DNA of 49,486 bases from Candidatus Endobugula sertula (GCA_001723645.1 MDLC01000022.1:1-49486); one strand, 5' to 3'; counted from the stretch's first letter, positions 30,601-39,440 are shown. The notes: generated from the sequence alone by a model not told the origin. A program made the numbers and translations.

Positions 30601-32740
30601 CCCCACGGCGCACCATGTGGACAGACAATGGAATGTACGTCCCCTGGAGGAAGATACCGCTTGGGATGAGTCCCAGACCGACAGTACCGACCCGGATATT
30701 GTCGCTCAGGGTGACCCCATGCATTACAAGGTCGCCACCTATATGAAGCTGCTGGATCTGCTAATCGCCCGTGGTGATATGGCGTATCGCCTGCTGGAAC
30801 CCGATACCCTGGCCGAGGCTAAAATGTGGTACGTGACTGCACTCAACCTACTCGGAACCGAACCGGATCTGCCCCTAGCGGGTAACTGGTCCAACCCGAC
30901 CCTAGGTGTGGCAGCGTCTACAGTATTGCAAACTCAGTGTTTACAGTCTCTGGAGCGAGTGAGTCATGCGCCAGTCATGCAACTTAGTGAGGCGACCAAT
31001 GCACCACAAGTATATACAGCTAACTCCCTGACGGCCTTGTTCCTGCCATCGGAAAATGAAAAATTGAATGGTTATTGGCAAATACTGGACCAGCGCTTGT
31101 TTAATTTGCGTCATCATTTAAGTATAGATGGTCAGCCGTTAACCCTGCCTTTGTATGCTAGTTCAGCGGACCCCAAAGCTTTACAAAGTGCGGCGGCAGC
31201 AGCCAGCGCCACTGGCGGCGCAAGCTTGCCTAACGTCAGCATCGTCATCCAGCGTTTTCCGGTGATGCTGGAGAGCGCCCGCAATCTGGTGGCACAACTG
31301 GTACAGTATGGTGGTACGCTACAATCGGCACTCGCACAAAAAGATGCTGAGGCACTCAATACGCTGATGCTCACGCAAGCTCAGAATCTGCTACAACTCA
31401 ACATTAAACAGCAGGACAAATATATTGAGCAGCTTCAAGCCGAACAGGATAGCCTGGCAGTAACCTTAAGTCGTGCTCAGGCGTCACTGCAAACCTATCA
31501 AGCTTGGCTGGACGAAGGGATCAGTCACTCCGAGCAAAGTTGTATCGACATCCGCATTGCCGCTGGCAGTTTGACCGTATCCGCCAACGCGTCCAAGATG
31601 GCGGGCGCTTCACTCGATATGGCACCGAATATTTTCGGCTTGGCTGCCGGAGGTATGCAGTTCGGTGCCATACTCAATGCCACAGGTTACGGCCTGGATG
31701 GCACAGCAGTAGCTAATACCACAGCGGCGGAAGCCAAAGAAACCTCAGAGCAATACCGCCGTCGTACTCAAGAGTGGGAAAGTAACCGCGATGATGCGCA
31801 ACTGGCCGTAGAAGAAATAAAGGCAAAACAAGCCGCTTTACAAGTACAACAGCAAGCTGCTGATATGCAAAAAACTATCTTGGAGACCCAACAGCAACAG
31901 GGGCAGGAGCAACTGGATTTTCTGCAAACCAAATTCAGCAATGAGGCACTCTATAGCTGGATGCAAGGCAAGTTGTCGTCATTATTCTACCAGTTCTACG
32001 ATCTGGCAGTGGCGCGCTGTATGCAGGCACAATTGGGCTATCAGTGGGAAACCAAAGACACTGCGACCTTTATCCAACCCGGTGCCTGGGATGATAACCA
32101 CGCGGGTTTGTTGTGTGGTGAGGCACTGATGCTCAATTTGGCACAAATGGAAACCGCCTACTTGGATTGGGATAGCAATGCGCTGGAAGTACGCCGAACC
32201 GTGTCGATGGCGCAAGCGATGGGAGAGGAACTGGCAGACAGCAGTTTTAATGCACAGGTGAATGAGGTACTGACAAGTGGTACAGCATTTGGCAGCATAC
32301 ATACACTATTTATCGCAACAGATCAAACCTCCTTGATTGCCACTATCGACTTGTCAGCGCTCAATATTAACGCTGACTATCCCGATAGTGTCGTCGGTAC
32401 CGACAAGGTTCGCCGTATCAAGCAGGTCAGTGTCTCCCTGCCAGTGCTATTGGGACCGTATCAGGACATTCAGGCACTGCTGAGTTACAGTGGTAGTGGT
32501 GGTGGCATTCATCAGAGTTGTACCAGCGCGGCGATTTCACACGGTATCAATGATAGCGGTCAGTTCCAACTGGACTTCAACAACAGTAAATATCTGGCAT
32601 TTGAAGGCCTACCTATCGATGGTGATGGCAGTGCTAGTCTGACTTTGACCTTCCCCAACGCTACTGAACAATATAAACAGAACCATCTGTTACAGTCACT
32701 GAACGACATCATTTTGCATATCAGTTACACTATTAGGTAA
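24698..32740 (+). CDS. TcA-type subunit of a Tc (toxin complex) insecticidal toxin
   Basis: 2,680 residues without a break; TcdA of Photorhabdus has about 2,516. TcA forms the pentameric bell and injection channel of Tc toxins. In order: VRP1-type N-terminal domain (about residues 95-190, SVFSPAAYLTELYREG and RRPDLQSLPLSQSNMDT); an all-beta insertion at about 325-480 like a receptor-binding domain; helical shell; neuraminidase-like domain at about 1128-1270 (GRTNTEPYRYFWRS); beta-rich receptor-binding region at about 1330-1750; long helices at about 2215-2420 with a hydrophobic glycine-rich tip near 2300-2335, as in the pore hairpin; C-terminal TcB-binding domain ending LNDIILHISYTIR. No signal peptide. 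ATG 24698 has AAGGAG 5 nt upstream. The gene is richer in G+C than its surroundings, which suggests transfer. TcB and TcC genes are absent here, so it needs partners elsewhere or acts alone. Confidence 0.93.
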   Translation: MTTTQTIRNLYQTHADTLSSWGYSSLVDIAQQSFDTFHQTCRKQLSVSQTRALYCAAQQHVQHLQAYHRKLLSHANPQLQSIPHLAIDPMSEAVGGYETEFGQRADVYVPKESVASVFSPAAYLTELYREGSQLHQEDKPQHLNQRRPDLQSLPLSQSNMDTTISSLALSNNILRSSLNEADLDENLSNQLYPFDLPYHAPFSGIEAAFSAQNTDVETIAEQLAATRQTDNAAKVIHSAFSNHLSPVLVEALLEPIATDATELNAQLQQHFGAGVSAVQLADVDTFCNHTGISRNELNAYLSLPSFRESCNTQLQASSVQVKDSIQENLITTPGQYGGQYLNATSKQWLGFADQCIARVTIEAPESVTDRVAILPSINDRCITFAALAVMQEGQPSTYIDIKLDDEHITAGQPDTFSSEDGTVCSLPLINGYRTIEYHAQAGTDSYKLVIGVGDEDICNPGAWYPDTDPSEDNFTLTFSTASSSDLIKLSKFIRYCQHTGLSSSTLDVLIRLSNMTSVCSINTQTLLLTALVLNYQACYHINEDDAVVLAGGNINVYAEEGQLSQFDRLFNNPPLNGQAFTTDDVDNTINFDPDDEVYSTQRAVLKRAFGVDDTGLGVLAALCDHDSLSYARSLARISDLYRVAQWANLHQLTPQELQYILILNNKTEAVHGQLIGTLMEYRQVVYTTCQWLKAQHLSVSTVYAMTTSHYLTTLTPEMDALLRTLYQSVDDETLLKQSFAPHLAGALSLSGVDQALVVQDWIDAIAAEQALALTSIDLFWQEIVACYDNDDSTTGDTEKLAAFCQALAQLSLIIHTWQLSTVELALLVYTPSTLQDGQTILSLTLDNLQAIANFKTLQQAAGEQASELLTALDHDSLSIDLLAQYLAQPADELTQAATAIGLDTATMLTATQASYLDLWLQTANNLGVSVSVVDSLLSQSLRADYTSWQTLDGNIQAGLSETPGLTVKRSLDESLSTALCAYYLNSFQAESLRGNGIPLQNRDELFQYLLIDNQVSAEIDTTLLAEAISSIQLYINRCLQGLEANVDKPQQLDTFFVEWDQYNKRYSTWAGASQLAYYPENYIDPTLRYNQTNLQRALLDEISQSKLSSDSVEVAYLNYLNNFEDIANLKVLSGYHHAATMDQGSSYFIGRTNTEPYRYFWRSLNHEADDGLGGYVASAWTGWEEINTPINPVLNQVRPVIFNNRLYIGWVELRSRPKTNDDGEVVSTIDEYILQLAYRKINGNWNPAVGFALLNIPAALIPASGPIFNLYLSYHPLQNAILAMLYDPTGEDGGVGYDSVGDLDPWTGGFINSGMQYNPIPVDSDDDSKVRDVFSLFYRNLNGPSTPNKIIRYINAVSYSVTTTPGTAIDTTDESLNVSDVDIVSEEVDNLSVPAVLTYNAQATFTLTNSSSPEAILQQGNPTDNSGDSFDVISCTVDASIRKIFGEFYAIYEMAIDIKTRNTVDGYISTDSGVESSTTGRSDLTIKQFDFIHKESTSKDVEVTISYADSQILFSKYKYITVKNSKSKNVIYNAKMVSDPFNISFTEKDPAEIEPGKIRYDIEYLDYNYSGKYEFNQIYLNVEKGPVAKWITISAEAPVGAIEDQIISTAPENDYINTIPLMLPVVEQGLSFDCLIEVADESGAAWSCVYTLGNTAYIVPGTITYDWGEGPESLTQSGTVPTSKFYRYDIPVGGLKQTRTLIVKQGNVEVFKQSFDISATQNEAIETNPADYFQVVEDNSQQTLYLEDNNRPRRTRLNTLFANELIQRANSSLDNVLNWETQQLPEPKLGNGGYVDLVFDLYNVDTHGNETWYRVYQYQAEADVDNILIAEGNLSVDVEVSQRVYLPYTGRGTWPTILHLRFEFAKGMLLPDQTQRFSYEETTDILTPYSDDNTSNEGRTPGLKQSSVVSTTTEPMDFSGANGLYFWELFYYTPMLVTEKLLQAQNFEEAESWLQYVFNPQGYIEGSYPTAHHVDRQWNVRPLEEDTAWDESQTDSTDPDIVAQGDPMHYKVATYMKLLDLLIARGDMAYRLLEPDTLAEAKMWYVTALNLLGTEPDLPLAGNWSNPTLGVAASTVLQTQCLQSLERVSHAPVMQLSEATNAPQVYTANSLTALFLPSENEKLNGYWQILDQRLFNLRHHLSIDGQPLTLPLYASSADPKALQSAAAAASATGGASLPNVSIVIQRFPVMLESARNLVAQLVQYGGTLQSALAQKDAEALNTLMLTQAQNLLQLNIKQQDKYIEQLQAEQDSLAVTLSRAQASLQTYQAWLDEGISHSEQSCIDIRIAAGSLTVSANASKMAGASLDMAPNIFGLAAGGMQFGAILNATGYGLDGTAVANTTAAEAKETSEQYRRRTQEWESNRDDAQLAVEEIKAKQAALQVQQQAADMQKTILETQQQQGQEQLDFLQTKFSNEALYSWMQGKLSSLFYQFYDLAVARCMQAQLGYQWETKDTATFIQPGAWDDNHAGLLCGEALMLNLAQMETAYLDWDSNALEVRRTVSMAQAMGEELADSSFNAQVNEVLTSGTAFGSIHTLFIATDQTSLIATIDLSALNINADYPDSVVGTDKVRRIKQVSVSLPVLLGPYQDIQALLSYSGSGGGIHQSCTSAAISHGINDSGQFQLDFNNSKYLAFEGLPIDGDGSASLTLTFPNATEQYKQNHLLQSLNDIILHISYTIR

Positions 32741-32772
32741 GACTATCAGTGGCACCAAGGGTTTGACCCGAC

Positions 32773-32803
32773 ACCCCCGCCATTAGGTTGTTGGAGGGGG
32801 TTT
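32773..32803 (+). terminator. Terminator-like hairpin after the toxin gene
   Basis: ACCCCCGCC (32773-32781) pairs with GGAGGGGGT (32793-32801) with one mismatch, leaving an 11-nt loop. A short TTT follows. It starts 33 nt after the toxin stop. The T tract is weak, so intrinsic termination is likely but not certain. Confidence 0.5.
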
Positions 32804-32830
32804 ATGCAAGTGCCGCTCGGGAGCCAATCT

Positions 32831-32917
32831 CTAAGAACCTGTTTAATAGTTTATGTAACCAGTCATAGCCATTCGTTTAAACTGCTAAAAACAGGGTGCC
32901 AATGGTTAAGTTCTTAG
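32831..32917. repeat. Long imperfect inverted repeat between the toxin and cmoA
   Basis: CTAAGAAC (32831-32838) and GTTCTTAG (32910-32917) are perfect arms. Further inside, CCTGTTT pairs with AAACAGG and AGTTTA with TAAACT, with about 13 extra bases in one arm. A T-rich stretch (ATTTTT) follows the right arm. It could be a MITE or IS remnant at the edge of the toxin island, or a large RNA hairpin. No gene was found inside. Confidence 0.45.
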
Positions 32918-32975
32918 GTATTTTTAGCCGTCAACGATATAATAGGTACTGAAATAGCACGAAACGATCATACCT

Positions 32976-33728
32976 ATGAAGTCACCCAACCCTCCTGTAG
33001 GCGTTTTATCAGACACCCTATTTGCCAAGCCTATGGGGCAGGTTTCTCCTTTTTGTTTTGATGACAAGGTTGCCAGCGTATTTGCCGATATGATTAAACG
33101 TTCGGTACCTGGCTATAGCGCTATATTGAGTATGATCGGTGATATTTGCGAACGTTACGCACAGCCTGACAGTCACTGCTATGATTTGGGTTGTTCATTG
33201 GGGGCTGCCACCTTAGCCATGCGACACGGTATTAAAAGCGATCGCTGCCGGATTATTAGTATTGATAACTCTCAGGCCATGATTGACCGATGTCAAAAAA
33301 TTATTGATGCGGACGAGCAAACAGTACCTGTAGATATCTATTGCAAAGATATTCAGTGTGTTCCAATAGAAAAGGCTTCTGTCGTTGTACTCAACTTTAC
33401 CCTACAATTTATTGAGCTGGTAAAACGACAAGCCCTCATACAGCGTATTTACGATGGTCTTTTGCCTGGTGGCATTTTATTATTATCAGAAAAGATACAT
33501 TTTGATAATGAGCCGCACCAAAATCTTATGACCGAGCTATATCACAATTTTAAGCGAGTCAATGGCTATAGTGATTTGGAAATTGCACAAAAGCGTACGG
33601 CCCTGGAAAAGGTATTACGCAGCGACAGCATGGATACACACCGACGACGATTACAAGACTGCGGGTTTACCAGCGCTGACATTTGGTTCCAATGTTTTAC
33701 CTTTTGCTCGTTTATTGCTATTAAATAA
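32976..33728 (+). CDS. cmoA: CmoA, carboxy-SAM synthase
   Basis: CmoA makes carboxy-S-adenosylmethionine from SAM and prephenate for tRNA wobble-uridine modification. The 250 residues show the N-terminal FAKPMGQVSPFCFDDKVASVF, the SAM-binding motif CYDLGCSLGAATLAM, and LNFTLQFI and LLLSEKI. The length is normal. Its product feeds CmoB, encoded 12 nt downstream. Confidence 0.95.
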   Translation: MKSPNPPVGVLSDTLFAKPMGQVSPFCFDDKVASVFADMIKRSVPGYSAILSMIGDICERYAQPDSHCYDLGCSLGAATLAMRHGIKSDRCRIISIDNSQAMIDRCQKIIDADEQTVPVDIYCKDIQCVPIEKASVVVLNFTLQFIELVKRQALIQRIYDGLLPGGILLLSEKIHFDNEPHQNLMTELYHNFKRVNGYSDLEIAQKRTALEKVLRSDSMDTHRRRLQDCGFTSADIWFQCFTFCSFIAIK

Positions 33729-33740
33729 GATTAAGTTCCT

Positions 33741-34712
33741 ATGCTTACCTATTATCAACCTTTATTACATTCATTGGTCAATACCCATCTTGAACGTTGG
33801 CTGATGCAACTCCCTGAACAAATCACATCGGGCCTCTGTGAACAACGTTATGGTGATCTTGCAACATGGCGACAGGCTCTTGGAGCACTCCCCAACACAA
33901 TTGTTAGCTACATTGATTTAAAAAACACCGTGACTATTGGGCAACGCACAGATTGCAACCCTGAGTCTTTAGCACAATTAGAACAATGCCTAAAAACATT
34001 AATACCCTGGCGCAAAGGTCCTATCAATATCCACGGTATTTGTATTGATACCGAGTGGCATTCTGATTGGAAGTGGCAACGGGTATTGCCTCATATTGCT
34101 CCCTTGGCGAACAGGCAAATATTAGATGTCGGATGCGGTAATGGTTATTACTGTCTACGTAGCTATGGGGAAGGTGCTCAACGTGTTATTGGCATTGATC
34201 CATCCCCTCGTTTTATTGTGCAATTTTATATGATGAAGCATTTCTTGGGGGATATTCCGGTAGATGTACTCCCCTTAGGCATAGAGTCTTTACCTGAGCA
34301 CTTACAAGCATTCGATAGCACGTTTTCTATGGGTGTGCTTTACCATCGACGTTCACCGATGGACCACTTAAAAGAATTAAAGGCAACACTACAGCCTGGG
34401 GGGCAACTGATTCTGGAAACCTTGCTCATTGATGGAAAACGAGGAGATACTCTAGTACCGGAGGGGCGATATGCTATGATGAATAATGTTTGGTTTATTC
34501 CCAGTGCTGACACACTCATTAGCTGGCTAAGAAAATGCGGCTTTAAAAACCCAAGGCTCGTTGACCTCAATCAAACCTCCACTAAAGAGCAAAGGCAAAC
34601 CGAATGGATGAGATTTCATTCATTGGCAGAATTTCTTGACCCGAAAGATAATCGTAAAACGATGGAAGGGCACCCTGCACCGCTAAGAGGGGTATTTCTG
34701 GCTGAAGCCTGA
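33741..34712 (+). CDS. cmoB: CmoB, tRNA U34 carboxymethyltransferase
   Basis: CmoB uses carboxy-SAM to make cmo5U34 in tRNAs that read wobble codons. The 323 residues have the usual length. Seen: WRKGPINIHGICIDTEWHSDWKW, the SAM-type glycine motif ILDVGCGNGYYCLR, IGIDPSPRF and FSMGVLYHRRSP. It is coupled with cmoA in the normal order. The frame is intact. Confidence 0.95.
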   Translation: MLTYYQPLLHSLVNTHLERWLMQLPEQITSGLCEQRYGDLATWRQALGALPNTIVSYIDLKNTVTIGQRTDCNPESLAQLEQCLKTLIPWRKGPINIHGICIDTEWHSDWKWQRVLPHIAPLANRQILDVGCGNGYYCLRSYGEGAQRVIGIDPSPRFIVQFYMMKHFLGDIPVDVLPLGIESLPEHLQAFDSTFSMGVLYHRRSPMDHLKELKATLQPGGQLILETLLIDGKRGDTLVPEGRYAMMNNVWFIPSADTLISWLRKCGFKNPRLVDLNQTSTKEQRQTEWMRFHSLAEFLDPKDNRKTMEGHPAPLRGVFLAEA

Positions 34713-34753
34713 GATAGATATTTATCAGAGCCTTAACCACTTTAGAAAACGAC

Positions 34754-36751
34754 TTAACGTTGAATGTTACGAATCTCTGTGTCAACGGCATCAAATTCAT
34801 TGCCCCCCCCATATAACGCTCTCTCAAACGCCTGTTTTACACGATGAAGTTGTGTTTTTAAATGTGGGTGTTCCCGAGATGCCCGTCTACAGTAGTCCGC
34901 TATTGTTTCACCTTGCTGATCCACAACACCTAGGGTTCTCAGTTTTTTTTGTAGTTGCCGATACAATTTCACTTCTATTGCTACAGGAGCAAACCAATGC
35001 TGAAATGAACTCAAACTCAATAACAGCATGATAAGCAATAGAGGAAGAAAAAGAGCCAGCGCCATGTTTAGAGGAGTTATCTTTCCCAAGTAGTCTCTGA
35101 GTAGGCTTTGCTGCTTGTTAGCATCATAATCCAATACCCAACGCTGCCAACGATAATCCAACTGCTGCCATTGGCTATATAGCTGGTTTAACCACTGAAA
35201 AGTATTTTGTGACTGGTTTAACTGCACCCGATCAGATTCCGACAATGCAGAATCAATACCTTCTTCAATACGAACGGAAGCAACTGCAGCTGTCGGGTCT
35301 ACTCTTACCCATCCCTGATTTTCGAACCAGACTTCAACCCAGACATGTGCATCTTTCTGGCGTACTGACAGATATTGCTTATCTTCACTCCAGATTCCCC
35401 TCTGGTAACCTGCAACAATACGAGCGGGAACACTAACGTTTCGCATCAGTACCGTAAAACTACTGGCAAAATGTTCACAAAAACCCTGCTGAGTAGAAAA
35501 GAGAAATTCGTCAACGGTATGCTGACCCAACCTGGGTGGGGCCAGTGTATAGGTAAAGTTTTGCCGATAAAAATCCAGTACCTGATGAATATACTCAGCA
35601 TCGGTTTCCACTTGTTGCCTCCATTCTCTGGCTTTACGCTAAGTTTCAGGATTAACATGTTGAGGTAAATGAATGAAACGGCGACGTTCTTTGTCTGTCA
35701 ACGTTTCAACAGGCCCTGTGGAATTGATATAAGATATCGCACGATATTTAATGCGCCGATGGATTTTCTTTTTTGTCAGTACTTCCTGTTGCGGTGTATA
35801 AATAAGCGAAGATAGCTGTCCCTGTACGTCTAACACAGGGATGCCGAATAACCAGTGTTGTCCTGTTGGCTCCATGAGTACTTCATAGTGAACACTATGG
35901 GTACTATGACTGAGATGATGTTGAATATTAGCGTATACATTTTTGCTTATTGATGAATTGATGGCTGTTTCAATAGATTGAGAGCGTTGCCAACGACGTC
36001 CATCAAAATCATCAAAGACAATACCCCGCCAATACATCTGTGAACGATCAACCACCTTATCTTCGAAAGTAATGCGGAGAGCCAGCTTATGGCTACGAAT
36101 CAACTGACTAAAGTCACCAGGTATCATACTATCACTGATTCCTGTGACTCCAGTATTCGATGGTAGAGGTACTGACCACAAAGGATTTAAACGCGGCAAC
36201 ACCAGTATCAGTACCAGCATCAACGCGACGCTCTGCAATAACATGAACAATGATAAACGTAGCATACGGGCAGTATGGCATTGTAAACAATACAATTGTA
36301 TTAAAGCTGCCGTTGTTATCAATAGACTCACCATGCTCAAGAGGCTGTGCAATACGGATTGATTAAATAAAAAACTACAAGCAATCACAAAGTAAGATAA
36401 GTAGATCACTACCAAATAATCACGTCGATGACGTATTTCCAACACTTTAAAACTTAAGGTCATTGTCAGAAAAGTGATCATGGGGTCTAGAGCAAACCAC
36501 TGAGAATACTCCAACAACAAACCCAAGCAGATGCTGATAACTAGCACTATCTGTATGACTAAGCCCGGTGCTTGCCAACGCTCACGCAATATATTAATAC
36601 GCCAAAGCATCACTCCCAGATACAGTATTAACACCCACCATGGTAGATGAGGTATATGTAAGGCAATAGCACTACTATATACAGTCAACAAACCAATTAA
36701 TAAGGGGCGTGTCAGAGGAAAATCATACGTTGTCATGGAAAGGTAATGCAT
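34754..36751 (-). pseudogene. tgpA: tgpA, transmembrane transglutaminase-like protein, one in-frame TAG
   Basis: The TgpA family has several N-terminal membrane helices, a transglutaminase core and a C-terminal DUF4129-like part. One frame runs 36751 to 34754 (666 codons, the normal size) and is interrupted only by TAG (complement of 35639-35641) in the context HVNPET-stop-RKAREWRQQ. CAG to TAG (Gln) is a single transition. The N-terminal part has hydrophobic helices. The C-terminal part holds the catalytic Cys in STQQGFCEHFASSFTVLM, the His in KDAHVWVEVWF and the Asp in RVDPTAAV. The stop separates membrane and catalytic parts. The start ATG overlaps the DUF58 stop (TAATG). No convincing restart site exists, so the gene is likely inactive unless the stop is suppressed. 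Confidence 0.85.
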
Positions 36752-37764
36752 TATTGATTACCCTCTGTTTTTTCATAGAGCGCTAATTCCCTCAGTACCT
36801 TATCTTGATGATCACTACCTGAACCTAAGGATATTGTTTTATGAGGGAGGATCAAACCATAAACCAACTCTTTAGCCTCAGACTGTAACACGCAATCACA
36901 TAAACGGGATAAACGCCCCTCTGTACTAATACCAGCAAAGTCATGCCAATCCAGCCATTGTTGACACTTTGCTGTGGTTACACTCTCATAGGCCTTTGTG
37001 ATCAACCCCTGTCCTTTTGCATAGGACTTTCAGGAAATATAACGTGGAGAGTCTCCCTGTTGGTAGGGTCGCAGGTGCGAAATATCATCTACCCCATCAG
37101 ACACCGCTAACCTATCGGTTGATTCCTTATGGTCATTTGGGGTGACTGCTATTACCTTCGCTATTGGCAGATCCGCAGCAATAGGTTGAGGGTAAGCCAA
37201 TAGGTTGGCATCCATGTCTAAATGTGCCCACGCACGAATAAAGCCTAAGGGATATATCGTCGATACTACTAAGCGTTCTGCGTGATGCCAGCCCCGCCGA
37301 GAAACTGTTAAGGGTAACACCACCGTTTCGGTATGTTGTGATTTAATATCAACGGTTACTACAGGTTCCCCAGGAAAACCTAACGTAATACGGTGATGAT
37401 CACGTTTGTTGGCGCTCGGTTTACGGCCTTGTTTTAGCACCAATTCAATACTTGCTGAACCCTTGGCAAAACAGGGTTTAACCTCTTTAAGTTGGATAGA
37501 TAACCCGGAAAAGTTGGCATAGGTATAAAAAATACACGTATGTAATAGAGACAACAAAAGAAATGCTAAAGCGATAATCAAGTTATTTTGATAGTTGGTG
37601 CCTAGTAGCCATAATAAAATAATGGTGCCCAAAAAACTCAGTCCAGCCTTGGTCGGAAAAATAAAAATATGTTTCCGATACAGTATTTGATAAGTATTAG
37701 GAGGAATACGTCGTTGTAGCCATCGCTGATAAAAGTGTTTGGCATTCTCGAACAGGTTATACAT
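36751..37764 (-). pseudogene. DUF58 protein of the MoxR operon, one in-frame TGA at a Trp codon
   Basis: DUF58 proteins are partners of MoxR ATPases and often have two membrane helices and a vWA-like domain. One frame runs 37764 to 36751 (338 codons). Residues ~40-80 contain the helices (AGLSFLGTIILLWLL and NLIIALAFLLLSLLHTCIF). The conserved motif DISHLRPYQQGDSPRYIS is followed by TGA (complement of 37030-37032) and then KSYAKGQGLITK. The family has a Trp there (pattern GD..R.I.WK..A), so TGG to TGA is evident. The part after the stop (QQWLDWHDFAGISTEGRLSRLCD) is family-typical. It lies downstream of moxR by 56 nt. Function is probably lost unless UGA is read through. Confidence 0.87.
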
Positions 37765-37820
37765 GATAACCCGCTTTCAGCCGATACGCCGATTCAAACC
37801 AATGCATCATTCGGGCTCAG

Positions 37821-38780
37821 CTACTCCACTACACTCACGGTTTGTAACATGTTGTTAATAACGATACGAGCTTCATCAAGGCTGTCTTTTGGCAATAAGC
37901 GATGAGCAATGACCGACGTTGCTAAGGCTTGTAAATCGTCGGGAATCACATAGTCACGGCCATGAATCAAGGCCCACGCTTTCGCACAGTGCAACCACGA
38001 TAATACCGCCCGTGGTGATAAACCGGAGATAAATTGTGCACTTTCACGGGTATAACTTACCAGACGTTGCAAATAATCCAGCACACTACTACTGGCATTC
38101 ACTTGATGCGCTTGTTTCTGCAGCTCTATGAGTTGTTCCAGTGTAATAATGGGTTTAGTATTCAGTAATGTAGATTGTGAGTGATTGCGCTCAAGTAACT
38201 GCCTCTCTGCTTCTGGTGTTGGATACCCCAACGATAAGCGCATCATAAACCGATCCAGTTGTGATTCTGGTAAAGGAAAGGTTCCGGACTGATTGATTGA
38301 GTTCTGTGTGGCAATGACAAAAAAGGGAGCAGGCAGATCATAGGTTTCACCATCGATCGTCACCTGATATTCCCCCATGGCCTCTAATAATGCACTTTGA
38401 GTTTTTGGTGAAGCTCGATTAATTTCATCAGCCAGCAAAACTTGAGTAAAGACTGGCCCTTGGTGAAAACTAAATTTGCCCGTGGACTGGTGAAAAACAG
38501 AGCTGCCAATAATATCTGCAGGGAGTAGATCACTGGTGAACTGAACTCGCTGAAACGCTAGCCCCAAAACCCTGGCCAACCCCTGAGCCAGAGTAGTTTT
38601 ACCCATTCCTGGCAAATCCTCAATGAGTAAGTGTCCTCCGGCCAACAAACAAGTTAGGGCTTGCTGAATCTGTTGAGATTTTCCAAGGATAATATGGTTT
38701 AAGGAGTGACCAAGTGACTGAATAAGCTGATGAGTCACATGTGGTGACACTTTGCCTGATGACATAGTATTTAATAACAT
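37821..38780 (-). CDS. MoxR-family AAA+ ATPase
   Basis: A 319-residue AAA+ ATPase of the MoxR type. Walker A is LPGMGKTTLAQ near residue 58, Walker B LLADEINRASPKTQSALLEAM, and sensor 1 is in FFVIATQNSINQSGTFPLPESQLDRFMMR. The C-terminal lid contains FISGLSPRAVLSWLHCAKAW. MoxR proteins act as chaperone-like partners of DUF58/vWA proteins encoded next to them, but both following genes carry stops here. The frame itself is intact. A second ATG at codon 6 is possible. Confidence 0.9.
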   Translation of the reverse strand: MLLNTMSSGKVSPHVTHQLIQSLGHSLNHIILGKSQQIQQALTCLLAGGHLLIEDLPGMGKTTLAQGLARVLGLAFQRVQFTSDLLPADIIGSSVFHQSTGKFSFHQGPVFTQVLLADEINRASPKTQSALLEAMGEYQVTIDGETYDLPAPFFVIATQNSINQSGTFPLPESQLDRFMMRLSLGYPTPEAERQLLERNHSQSTLLNTKPIITLEQLIELQKQAHQVNASSSVLDYLQRLVSYTRESAQFISGLSPRAVLSWLHCAKAWALIHGRDYVIPDDLQALATSVIAHRLLPKDSLDEARIVINNMLQTVSVVE

Positions 38781-38858
38781 AATGTTTGAGTGCTTTTATG
38801 AAGTTATTGTTATATATAATAAGACATTGAAAGCCAATAGGTTTTTAGTAACGGTGCA

Positions 38859-39374
38859 TTACGCGGAAAACTCACTATCAATTTGCTTACACCATAGCTC
38901 AATACGGGACTCGGTCAGTTCATCTTGCTGATCTTCATCGATTGCCAAACCAACAAATAGGCCGGCACCAGAGACCTCTGCTTTTGAAGCCTCGTAATCG
39001 TAACCTTCTGTTGGCCAATGCCCTACAATATCCGCTCCGTTAGCAACAATAACATCATGCAACATCCCCATGGCATCTAAAAAATAGTCGCCATAGCCAA
39101 ATTGGTCACCCAAACCGAATAGCGCTACGGTTTTACCCGTAAAATCTATTGCCTGTATCTCTTCCCAGAATTCTTCCCAATCAGATTGAATTTGGCCGAA
39201 ATCCCATGTTGGGATGCCTAAGATAATCTGCTGGTATTCGGAGAATTCCAATTGTGTGACATCCGCAATATCGTAAAGAGTGACGCGCTCCCTTCCTAGT
39301 CGTTGCTGTATTAACTCAGCAACTCGTTCAGTATTACCTTCATCACTACCAAAAAACAAACCAATTGTAGACAC
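38859..39374 (-). CDS. fldA: FldA, flavodoxin
   Basis: A long-chain flavodoxin of 171 residues, an FMN electron carrier. The phosphate-binding loop is FGSDEGNTERVAE at the N-terminus. The two aromatic FMN-stacking regions are IPTWDFGQIQSDWEEF and LGDQFGYGDYFLDAMG. Length and motif order are typical of FldA. A perfect inverted repeat lies about 70 nt upstream. It is monocistronic, to judge from the gaps. Confidence 0.93.
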   Translation of the reverse strand: MSTIGLFFGSDEGNTERVAELIQQRLGRERVTLYDIADVTQLEFSEYQQIILGIPTWDFGQIQSDWEEFWEEIQAIDFTGKTVALFGLGDQFGYGDYFLDAMGMLHDVIVANGADIVGHWPTEGYDYEASKAEVSGAGLFVGLAIDEDQQDELTESRIELWCKQIDSEFSA

Positions 39375-39440
39375 TAAACCGCCATCCTATCATTTTGGAA
39401 AAATTGCCGAAATTGTCCCAATCTTTACATTCAACCGCAA

